Positions 1 to 5,005 of a stretch of DNA of 5,005 bases are shown piece after piece. The position numbers were made by a program, and so were the translations under genes. The DNA comes from Prevotellaceae bacterium (GTDB taxonomy: Bacteria > Bacteroidota > Bacteroidia > Bacteroidales > Bacteroidaceae). Position 1 is the first letter of the stretch. Every line of letters begins with the position of its first letter. The notes beneath the pieces were generated by a model. It ran no database searches and was not told where the DNA came from. It saw nothing but the letters and a program-made list of their open reading frames with translations. The stretch covers positions 1 to 5,005 of the forward strand of contig JAJPYP010000265.1 of NCBI GenBank assembly GCA_021204885.1, written 5' to 3'.

Positions 1-2
1 TC

Positions 3-1397
3 TATTCGAACATAGACTATTACATTCCCGACCGTTACAACGAGGGGTACGGCATCTCGGCGAAAGGGTTGGAGTATGCCGTGAAGAGCGGCGTGAAATT
101 GGTCATCGTGCTTGATTGCGGCATCAAGGCCGTGGATAAGATCTCCTCGGCCAAGCAGTTGGGCATCGACTTCATCATCTGCGACCACCACGTGCCCGAT
201 GCCGTATTACCGCCGGCCGTGGCCATCTTGAACGCCAAGCGGCCGGGCAACACCTATCCTTACGAGCACCTTTCGGGTTGCGGCGTGGGCTTCAAGTTCA
301 TGCAGGCCTTCGCCATGAGCAACGGCATCGGGTTCCACCACTTGGTGCCGCTGCTGGACTTATGCGCCGTCTCCATCGCTTCTGACATCGTGCCCATCAT
401 GGGCGAGAACCGCATCTTGGCCTACCACGGCTTGAAGCAGCTCAACAGCAATCCCAGCGTGGGCTTGAAAGCCATCATCGACGTGTGCGGGCTCACTGGC
501 AAGGAGATTACCATCAACGACATCGTGTTCAAGATAGGCCCCCGCATCAACGCTTCGGGCCGCATCCAGAACGGCAAGGAGGCCGTGGACTTGCTCACCG
601 AGAAAGAGTTTTCGGCCGCTATGGAGAAGGCCGGGCAAATCAACCAATACAACGAGACGCGCAAGGACTTGGACAAGAGCATGACCGAGGAGGCCAACCG
701 CATCGTGGCCCAATTGGGCGGCTTGGCCGACCGCCGCTCCATCGTGCTCTACAACGAGGACTGGCACAAAGGGGTCATCGGCATCGTGGCTTCGAGGTTG
801 ACGGAGATATACTACCGTCCCGCCGTGGTGCTTACACGTACCAATGACATGGCCACCGGGTCGGCCCGCTCCGTATCGGGCTTCGACGTGTACAAGGCCG
901 TGGAGTATTGCCGCGACCTGTTGGAGAACTTCGGCGGCCACACTTACGCTGCCGGCCTGTCCATGAAGGTGGAGAACGTGCCTGCTTTCACCGAACGTTT
1001 CGAGGAGTTCGTCTCGCGGCATATCCTGCCCGAACAGACCAGCGCGGTGATTGACGTGAGCGCGGAGATCGACTTCAAGGAGATTACTTCCAAGTTCTAC
1101 AACGACTTGAAGCTGTTCAATCCCTTCGGCCCCGACAACGCCAAGCCCGTTTTCTGTACGCACAACGTGTACGATTACGGCACCAGCAAGGTGGTGGGGC
1201 GCGACCAGGAGCATATCAAGTTGGAGCTGGTGGACAACAAGTCGAACAACGTGATGAACGGCATCGCTTTCGGGCAGAGCCACCACGTGCGCTACATCAA
1301 GAGCAAGGGTTCGTTCGACATCTGCTACACCATCGAGGAGAATACCTACAAGCGGGGTGAGATACAACTCCAGATAGAGGACATCAAGCCGGGTTGA
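3..1397 (+). CDS. recJ: Single-stranded-DNA-specific 5'-3' exonuclease RecJ (5' end missing)
   Basis: RecJ degrades single-stranded DNA 5' to 3' in the cytoplasm, in recombination repair (RecF pathway), mismatch repair and base excision repair. The open frame runs from the window edge, so the start is missing; 464 residues are present. Against a usual length near 570, roughly 100 N-terminal residues, including the first Asp motif (DxD), are upstream. Visible DHH-phosphoesterase motifs are LDCG (Asp codon at 114), the signature CDHHVP (183-197), SDIV (Asp at 384), GPRINASGR (537-563) and the DHHA1-domain FGGHTYAAG (930-956). The last 110 or so residues match the C-terminal OB-fold region of RecJ. 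An in-frame TTG at 69 is not the true start: RecJ-like sequence (YIPDRYNEGYG) continues upstream of it. The stop is TGA at 1395, and recQ follows after 27 bases, suggesting one transcript. No frameshift or missing metal-binding residue is seen in the part present. Confidence 0.96.
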   Translation, partial: YSNIDYYIPDRYNEGYGISAKGLEYAVKSGVKLVIVLDCGIKAVDKISSAKQLGIDFIICDHHVPDAVLPPAVAILNAKRPGNTYPYEHLSGCGVGFKFMQAFAMSNGIGFHHLVPLLDLCAVSIASDIVPIMGENRILAYHGLKQLNSNPSVGLKAIIDVCGLTGKEITINDIVFKIGPRINASGRIQNGKEAVDLLTEKEFSAAMEKAGQINQYNETRKDLDKSMTEEANRIVAQLGGLADRRSIVLYNEDWHKGVIGIVASRLTEIYYRPAVVLTRTNDMATGSARSVSGFDVYKAVEYCRDLLENFGGHTYAAGLSMKVENVPAFTERFEEFVSRHILPEQTSAVIDVSAEIDFKEITSKFYNDLKLFNPFGPDNAKPVFCTHNVYDYGTSKVVGRDQEHIKLELVDNKSNNVMNGIAFGQSHHVRYIKSKGSFDICYTIEENTYKRGEIQLQIEDIKPG

Positions 1398-1424
1398 TTC
1401 CGCTTTCGATGCAATAAAGGGTTT

Positions 1425-3326
1425 ATGCGACCGGATTACTTGGCGTTGCTGAAGCGCTACTGGGGCTATGACGCTTTCCGTGGCATCCAAGAGGAGATTA
1501 TCCGCAGCATCGGCGAAGACCGCGACACGTTGGGGCTGATGCCTACGGGCGGAGGCAAGTCCATCACCTTCCAGCTTCCCGCGCTGGCACGCGAGGGGTT
1601 GTGCATAGTCATCACCCCGTTGATTGCCTTGATGAAAGACCAGGTGGAGAACTTGCGCAAACGGGGCATCCGCGCGTTGGCCATCCATTCGGGCATGGAC
1701 CGGCAGGAGATTGTGCGTGTGCTGGACAACTGCATCTTCGGCGATTATAAATTCCTGTATCTCTCTCCCGAGCGGTTGGATACGGAACTCTTCCGTGCCA
1801 AGCTGCCCAAGATGCACGTCAGCCTTATCACGGTGGACGAGAGCCATTGCATCTCCCAGTGGGGATATGACTTCCGTCCCGCCTACCTTAAAATAGCCGG
1901 CATACGCGACTTGCTTCCCGGCGTTCCTATATTGGCGCTCACCGCCACCGCCACGCCCGAAGTGGCCAAGGACATCCAAACGCGCCTGCGCTTCCAAGGG
2001 GAGAACCTCTTCCGCATGAGTTTCGAGCGGAAGAACTTGGCTTACATCGTGCGCCGCACGGAGAACAAGACAGGCGAGTTGCTGCACATCCTTCGCCGCA
2101 TACAAGGGTCGGCCATCGTGTACGTGCGCAACCGCCGGCGCACCAAAGAGGTGACCGAACTGTTGCTGGGCGAGGGCATCACAGCCGCCTTCTACCATGC
2201 CGGGTTGGAGGATGGCGTGAAGGAGCAGCGCCAACGTGCATGGCGGGCAGGCGAGGTGCGCGTGATGGTGGCCACCAACGCTTTCGGTATGGGCATCGAC
2301 AAGCCCGACGTGCGGGTAGTGGTCCATATAGACTTGCCCGATGCCGTCGAGGCCTATTTCCAAGAGGCCGGGCGTGCGGGGCGCGACGGAGAGAAGGCTT
2401 ACGCCATCATGCTCTATGCTAAGAGCGACAAAGCCACGCTGCACAAGCGCGTCCCCGACAACTTCCCGGATAAGGAGTATATCAAGACCATCTACGAGCA
2501 CTTGCAATACTATTACCAGATGGCCATGGGCGACGGTCAGGACTGCGTGCGCGAGTTCAACATCGAGGACTTCTGCCGCAAGTTCAAGCATCCGCCCTTG
2601 CCCACCGACAGTGCCTTGAAGATCTTGACCCAAGCCGGCTACATAGAATACACGGGCGAGCAGGAGAACGCTTCGCGCCTGCTTTTCACCTTGCGCCGCG
2701 ATGAACTCTACAAGTTGCACGGCATGGGTGAGGATACCGAGCGGCTCATACAAATCATCTTGCGTTCCTATACCGGCCTGTTTACCGACTATGCTTTCAT
2801 CAACGAAGACTCCCTTGCCTTGCGCACCGGGCTGTCGTGCCGCGAGGTGTACGAGAAATTGGTCGCCCTTTCCCGATTGCGCATCGTGGATTACATTCCC
2901 CGGAAAAAGATACCTTATATAATATATACGCGCGCGCGCGTAGAGACCGACAGCATCCGCATTCCCTTCGACATCTATGAAGGCCGCAAGGAGCGTTATG
3001 TGCGCCGCATCGATGCCATACTGGATTATGCCACAAACGATACCGTGTGCCGCAGCCGGCTCTTGCTGCACTACTTCGGCGAGAAGAACGGGCATGATTG
3101 CGGGATGTGTGACACGTGTTTGGGGCGCAAGCGCGATACCGCTCCCCTGCTTCCTGCCGTTGAACTGTGCCGGCTAATCAAGGAGCAGCTTGCCGCAGCC
3201 CCGCTTACCCCGGCCGCTCTTGCCGAGCGTCTTGACGTAGACAAGGAGCGGCTCGTCGACGTTTTGCACGAGCTTCTGGATGCCGGCCAGCTGGTTACCG
3301 TGAACGGCTTGTTGCAGGTGCCGTAA
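1425..3326 (+). CDS. recQ: ATP-dependent DNA helicase, RecQ family, with late zinc site
   Basis: A 633-residue superfamily 2 helicase, expected to unwind DNA 3' to 5' and to supply single strands for RecJ. Motifs in order are: motif 0 with FRGIQEEII (Q22), Walker A PTGGGKS (40-46), DESH box (138-141, most RecQs have DEAH), the aromatic-rich loop SQWGYDFRP (144-152), TATAT (173-177), VATNAFGMGIDKPD (282-295) and the arginine-finger motif QEAGRAGRDG (313-322). The RecQ zinc cysteines are C542, C559, C562 and C565, with the spacing C-x16-C-x2-C-x2-C, the same as in E. coli RecQ, but they sit about 160 residues later. Residues 345-520 look like two winged-helix units (around 377-430 and 440-505). 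A short helix-turn-helix-like segment (about 580-633) closes the protein, and no HRDC domain is evident. ATG at 1425 is preceded by AAAGGG at 1416-1421. The spacing of only 27 bases from recJ suggests an operon. Confidence 0.95.
   Translation: MRPDYLALLKRYWGYDAFRGIQEEIIRSIGEDRDTLGLMPTGGGKSITFQLPALAREGLCIVITPLIALMKDQVENLRKRGIRALAIHSGMDRQEIVRVLDNCIFGDYKFLYLSPERLDTELFRAKLPKMHVSLITVDESHCISQWGYDFRPAYLKIAGIRDLLPGVPILALTATATPEVAKDIQTRLRFQGENLFRMSFERKNLAYIVRRTENKTGELLHILRRIQGSAIVYVRNRRRTKEVTELLLGEGITAAFYHAGLEDGVKEQRQRAWRAGEVRVMVATNAFGMGIDKPDVRVVVHIDLPDAVEAYFQEAGRAGRDGEKAYAIMLYAKSDKATLHKRVPDNFPDKEYIKTIYEHLQYYYQMAMGDGQDCVREFNIEDFCRKFKHPPLPTDSALKILTQAGYIEYTGEQENASRLLFTLRRDELYKLHGMGEDTERLIQIILRSYTGLFTDYAFINEDSLALRTGLSCREVYEKLVALSRLRIVDYIPRKKIPYIIYTRARVETDSIRIPFDIYEGRKERYVRRIDAILDYATNDTVCRSRLLLHYFGEKNGHDCGMCDTCLGRKRDTAPLLPAVELCRLIKEQLAAAPLTPAALAERLDVDKERLVDVLHELLDAGQLVTVNGLLQVP
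2916..2942. repeat. Alternating purine-pyrimidine tract, (TA)n followed by (CG)6
   Basis: Inside recQ, TATATAATATATA (2916-2928) runs directly into six perfect CG dinucleotides (2929-2940) and then TA. Purine and pyrimidine alternate without a break from 2922 to 2942 (21 bases). It encodes the stretch IIYTRARV near residues 499-506, between the second winged-helix-like unit and the zinc site. Alternating CG runs are the classic Z-DNA-prone sequence and the neighbouring TA run is easily melted. Whether this matters in the cell is unknown. The reading frame stays intact through it. Confidence 0.8.
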
Positions 3327-3344
3327 CGCCGGAACGGCACCTTT
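3316..3344 (+). terminator. Possible intrinsic terminator overlapping the recQ stop codon
   Basis: AGGTGCCGT (3316-3324) and ACGGCACCT (3334-3342) form a perfect 9-bp GC-rich stem with a 9-base loop. The recQ stop codon TAA (3324-3326) lies at the stem-loop junction. Only three T residues follow (3342-3344), so termination may be weak or may depend on other factors. The position at the end of recJ-recQ and before a separate candidate promoter supports the call. Confidence 0.45.
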
Positions 3345-3370
3345 AAGTCTACAAGCTTAATTCCCGTCAA

Positions 3371-3404
3371 TTGCTACATATCCCAAAAGAAATCATTACA
3401 TTTG
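3371..3404 (+). promoter_or_regulatory. Candidate Bacteroidetes promoter for the TPR gene
   Basis: TACATTTG (3397-3404) is an exact match to the Bacteroidetes -7 consensus TAnnTTTG. A TTG (3371-3373) could be the -33 element, but the 23-base gap is longer than the usual 19-21, so this half is weak. The expected RNA start lies near 3410, about 35 bases before the ATG at 3444. Confidence 0.55.
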
Positions 3405-3415
3405 CAACACGAACG

Positions 3416-3428
3416 GCCGCTTTGCGGC
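3416..3428 (+). other. Small GC hairpin near the 5' end of the TPR mRNA
   Basis: GCCGC (3416-3420), loop TTT, GCGGC (3424-3428) form a perfect 5-bp stem. It would lie within a few bases of the predicted RNA start and 15 bases before the start codon. Such a stem could protect the 5' end or affect translation, but the sequence shows only that it can form. Confidence 0.35.
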
Positions 3429-3443
3429 ACAAACCTTCACACT

Positions 3444-4406
3444 ATGGGCATATTCAAATCTTTCTTCTCAGGTAAGGCGGAAGACCCGGCGGAAGAGCAG
3501 GAGAAAAACCGCCGCAAGAACTTCGAGATATTCAAGTATGACGGCATGCGTGCCGGGCGCATGGGGCGCTTGGATTATGCCGTGAAGTGCTTCACCGAGG
3601 CACTTGCCTTGCAAGAAGACTTCGAGACCATGGGCTATTTGGCACAGACGTATGTGCAGACCAATCGTCTTGAAGAGGCACGCGGCATCTATGAGCGGAT
3701 GGTGGAAATGGAACCCACGCATCTTCTCACCCTCTTGAACCTTGCCCAGACCTGCTTCATGTTAGAAGATTATCCCCGCATGGCACAGGTGGCCCGGATG
3801 GCTGTTGAATTGGACGGCACCAGCGCATCGGCCTATTACATGGCGGGCAAGGCGGCGCATGCCGGGGGCGATGACCTCATGGCCATTGCCCACCTTACCA
3901 AAGCCATCACCCTGAACGGGGAGTTTACCGAAGCCCGGCAACTGCGTGCGGAAGTATTGGCCGGCATGCGGCAATACAAGGAGGCTGGAGCCGAGGTGGA
4001 CCTCTTGCTCTTGCAAGACCCTGCCAACGAGAGTGCCTTGTTGTTGCGCGGGCGCTTGGCCGAGACTACCGGCAAGCCCGATGAGGCCGAACGCGATTAC
4101 CGCCACTTGATATACGACCTGAATCCCTTCAACGAGCAGGCTTACCTTGCTTTGGGACGGCTCTACATCACCGGGGCGAAGTATGCCGAGGCCATCGCGC
4201 TTTTTACCGAAGCCATCGGCTTGCTTCCCGACTTCGCGCCGGCTTACCATGAACGGGGCCGCGCCAAACTGCTTGCAGGCGACAAGGAGGGGGCCGCGGC
4301 CGACTCTGCATCCGCTTTGGCCATCCATCCCGAAGAGATGCAGGACTACAGCGGGCAGTATGGCCAAATTGGCGGCAACTCCACGGGCGATATCCTTGGA
4401 TTGTGA
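3444..4406 (+). CDS. Tetratricopeptide repeat (TPR) protein of unknown function
   Basis: A 320-residue protein built almost wholly of TPR helix pairs, which usually serve as protein-binding scaffolds. About eight repeats of roughly 34 residues can be followed, around residues 25-58, 61-92, 93-126, 127-160, 161-194, 195-228, 231-264 and 265-298. Recurrent TPR features include the A at position 8/20 and P at the repeat end, as in YLALGRLYITGAKYAEAIAL (233-252). The N-terminus (MGIFKSFFSGK) is short, basic and hydrophobic but is not a signal peptide. It is followed by a charged segment (11-26), so a cytoplasmic location is likely. A Gly/Ser/Asp-rich tail (about 301-320) follows the repeats. ATG at 3444 is chosen over the in-frame TTG at 3402, because that TTG lies inside the predicted -7 promoter box. 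No catalytic domain is visible. The partner and role are unknown, and its neighbours (recQ, pheA) give no clear hint. Confidence 0.9.
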   Translation: MGIFKSFFSGKAEDPAEEQEKNRRKNFEIFKYDGMRAGRMGRLDYAVKCFTEALALQEDFETMGYLAQTYVQTNRLEEARGIYERMVEMEPTHLLTLLNLAQTCFMLEDYPRMAQVARMAVELDGTSASAYYMAGKAAHAGGDDLMAIAHLTKAITLNGEFTEARQLRAEVLAGMRQYKEAGAEVDLLLLQDPANESALLLRGRLAETTGKPDEAERDYRHLIYDLNPFNEQAYLALGRLYITGAKYAEAIALFTEAIGLLPDFAPAYHERGRAKLLAGDKEGAAADSASALAIHPEEMQDYSGQYGQIGGNSTGDILGL

Positions 4407-4444
4407 CGGTTTTTAACGGTTATGCCCATAAAAAACGCCGATTA

Positions 4445-4477
4445 TTGTTGGAATCTCGAAGAAATGTATTAATTTTG
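4445..4477 (+). promoter_or_regulatory. Candidate Bacteroidetes promoter for the pheA leader
   Basis: TAATTTTG (4470-4477) matches the -7 consensus TAnnTTTG exactly. TTGTTGG (4445-4451) offers a -33 TTG: the copy at 4448-4450 gives a 19-base spacer, within the normal range. Transcription would start near 4484-4488, about 20 bases before the leader ORF, so the RNA would carry the full attenuator. Confidence 0.7.
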
Positions 4478-4505
4478 CCGCAAATAAAGATAAAAGCAGA
4501 CAACC

Positions 4506-4592
4506 GTGAAAGCTTGGCGTTATGTATATGATTATTTCTTTTACTTTTACTTTGGCCGGAAAGTAGAGCGGGAGTTTGTATGCATCAAGTGA
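4506..4592 (+). CDS. Phe/Tyr-rich leader peptide of the pheA attenuator (28 aa)
   Basis: A 28-codon ORF with start GTG at 4506 and stop TGA at 4590. It begins VKAWR and continues YVYDYFFYFYF (codons 6-16, 4521-4553): five Tyr and four Phe in eleven codons, plus one more Phe at codon 24. It is too short and too biased to be an ordinary protein. Its position between a promoter and a terminator in front of prephenate dehydratase is that of a regulatory leader peptide, analogous to E. coli pheL. When charged tRNA-Phe or tRNA-Tyr is scarce, a ribosome should stall in this stretch. The GTG start has no clear Shine-Dalgarno sequence, only the A-rich upstream stretch common in Bacteroidetes. An overlapping ATG frame at 4522 exists but lacks the aromatic run. 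Confidence 0.78.
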   Translation: MKAWRYVYDYFFYFYFGRKVEREFVCIK

Positions 4593-4645
4593 CAGGTGAT
4601 GTGAAAGGACAGAATGATAACCAAATAAAGACTTGAATCCCGCTC
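4566..4645 (+). promoter_or_regulatory. Antiterminator structure of the pheA attenuator
   Basis: GAGCGGGA (4566-4573) pairs perfectly over 8 bp with TCCCGCTC (4638-4645), which is most of the terminator's 5' arm, so the two folds exclude each other. Further inside, TCAAGT (4585-4590) can pair with ACTTGA (4631-4636) and extend the structure. A competing local hairpin (CATCA 4583-4587 with TGATG 4597-4601, extendable by two G-U pairs) would block the inner helix. The first arm starts 12 bases after the last codon of the aromatic run (4551-4553), about the distance at which a stalled ribosome leaves RNA free. Confidence 0.68.
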
Positions 4646-4670
4646 CATATAGATGGAAGCGGGATTTTTT
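4636..4670 (+). terminator. Intrinsic terminator of the pheA attenuator
   Basis: AATCCCGCT (4636-4644) pairs with AGCGGGATT (4658-4666). Inside this, CCAT (4645-4648) pairs with ATGG (4653-4656) around the loop ATAG, with one bulged A at 4657. Six T residues (4665-4670) follow at once. It stands 30 bases before the pheA ATG and after the leader ORF, so it would end transcription early rather than end a gene. Confidence 0.9.
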
Positions 4671-4700
4671 ATGATAGACAATATAAAAACAAGATAGTTT

Positions 4701-5005
4701 ATGAAGAAGATAGCCATTCAAGGAGGATTGGGCTCCTATCACGACATCGCGGCGCACAACTTTTTCGAAGGTGAGCAGATAGAGCTGGTTTGTTGCGCCA
4801 CCTTTGAAGAGGTGTTCGCATCCATCAAGAAGGAGAGCCACACCATCGGCATGTTGGCCATCGAGAACACCATTGCGGGCAGCCTGTTGCAGAACCACGA
4901 GTTGTTGCGCGAAAGCGGCACGCAAATCATAGGCGAGTACAAGTTGCGCATCTCGCACAGTTTCGTCTGCTTGCCCGAAGAGGACTGGGACGACATCACC
5001 GAGGT
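4701..5005 (+). CDS. pheA: Prephenate dehydratase (3' end beyond window)
   Basis: Prephenate dehydratase converts prephenate to phenylpyruvate, water and CO2, the committed step to phenylalanine in the cytoplasm. The first 101 codons are present. The N-terminus IAIQGGLGSYHDIAA (4-18) matches the family's opening strand and Gly-rich motif (commonly GxxGSxSxxAA). AIENTIAGS (53-61) corresponds to the conserved ENSxxGS substrate-site motif, with Thr in place of the Ser. The protein starts directly with the dehydratase domain and has no chorismate mutase domain before it, unlike the E. coli P-protein, so it is probably the monofunctional form of about 280 residues with a C-terminal ACT domain outside the window. 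The catalytic TRF motif also lies beyond the end. ATG at 4701 is the only sensible start. It has an A-rich upstream region without a strong ribosome binding site. Expression is expected to depend on the attenuator just upstream. Confidence 0.92.
   Translation, partial: MKKIAIQGGLGSYHDIAAHNFFEGEQIELVCCATFEEVFASIKKESHTIGMLAIENTIAGSLLQNHELLRESGTQIIGEYKLRISHSFVCLPEEDWDDITE

Noticed and set aside
485..847. Open reading frame of 120 codons on the + strand within recJ in another frame
   Set aside because: It is rich in Arg, Gly and His, as expected from out-of-frame GC-rich DNA, and it overlaps strongly supported RecJ motifs.
360..3095. Open reading frame of 911 codons on the - strand across recJ and recQ
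   Set aside because: Its codons are the exact reverse complements of the sense codons of recJ and recQ, which share the same frame. It stays open because the sense genes use no TTA, CTA or TCA codon over this stretch, an effect of GC-rich codon bias. It opens at a sense TTA (360-362), shows no domain I recognise and has no promoter of its own.
3343..3360. Second hairpin TTAAG/CTTAA after recQ
   Set aside because: Five mostly A-U pairs with an 8-base loop and no T run; this is likely chance.
3402..3443. In-frame TTG at 3402 as the start of the TPR protein
   Set aside because: This TTG is part of the predicted -7 promoter box (3397-3404), and the encoded 14 extra residues do not resemble a TPR or a signal peptide. 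ATG at 3444 is the better start.
3762..4367. Open reading frame of 201 codons on the - strand inside the TPR gene
   Set aside because: It has the same cause: a frame complementary to GC-biased sense codons. The sense strand clearly encodes TPR repeats.
4408..4437. Inverted repeat after the TPR gene (GTTTTT with AAAAAC) as a terminator
   Set aside because: The stem is only six pairs, almost all A-U, and no T run follows on the + strand, so it is unlikely to terminate transcription. The TPR transcript may run on into the pheA leader.
4413..4958. Open reading frame of 181 codons on the - strand across the pheA leader
   Set aside because: It covers the terminator, the leader peptide and the start of pheA in antisense, shows no recognisable domain, and conflicts with a much better supported + strand layout.

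Overview
The window looks like a chromosomal segment of a Bacteroidetes bacterium, most likely order Bacteroidales. Two things point there. Both internal gene starts that follow intergenic DNA are preceded by the Bacteroidetes-type -7 box TAnnTTTG (TACATTTG at 3397, TAATTTTG at 4470). Start codons mostly lack strong Shine-Dalgarno sequences and instead have A-rich leaders. Coding DNA is GC-rich with G/C-ending codons, while the intergenic DNA is AT-rich, so this is a member with GC content above that of typical gut Bacteroides. The genus cannot be named from this sequence alone. No mobile element, tRNA, rRNA, CRISPR array or sign of horizontal transfer was seen.

All genes read on the + strand. 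(1) 3-1397: the C-terminal part of recJ, a single-strand 5'-3' exonuclease, cut by the window start. (2) 1425-3326: recQ, a RecQ-family DNA helicase, 27 bases after recJ and probably co-transcribed with it. Its zinc-binding cysteines lie unusually late in the protein, behind a region of about 180 residues that resembles winged helices. A hairpin overlapping the recQ stop codon may end this unit. (3) 3444-4406: a soluble protein of 320 residues made almost entirely of tetratricopeptide repeats, with its own candidate promoter. (4) 4407-4700: a 294-base regulatory region. (5) 4701 to the window end: the N-terminal part of pheA, prephenate dehydratase.

The most interesting element is the region upstream of pheA. 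It holds, in order, a Bacteroidetes-type promoter, a 28-codon leader ORF (4506-4592) in which 9 of 11 consecutive codons are Tyr or Phe, an antiterminator arm (4566-4573), and a strong intrinsic terminator (4636-4670) whose 5' arm is perfectly complementary to that arm. This is the full layout of a ribosome-mediated transcription attenuator. Its codon content suggests that it senses both phenylalanine and tyrosine supply, which would suit an operon making both amino acids from prephenate.

Functionally the window joins a DNA recombination/repair pair (RecJ and RecQ, which cooperate in the RecF-type pathway), a TPR scaffold protein of unknown role, and the start of an aromatic amino acid biosynthesis unit under attenuation control.
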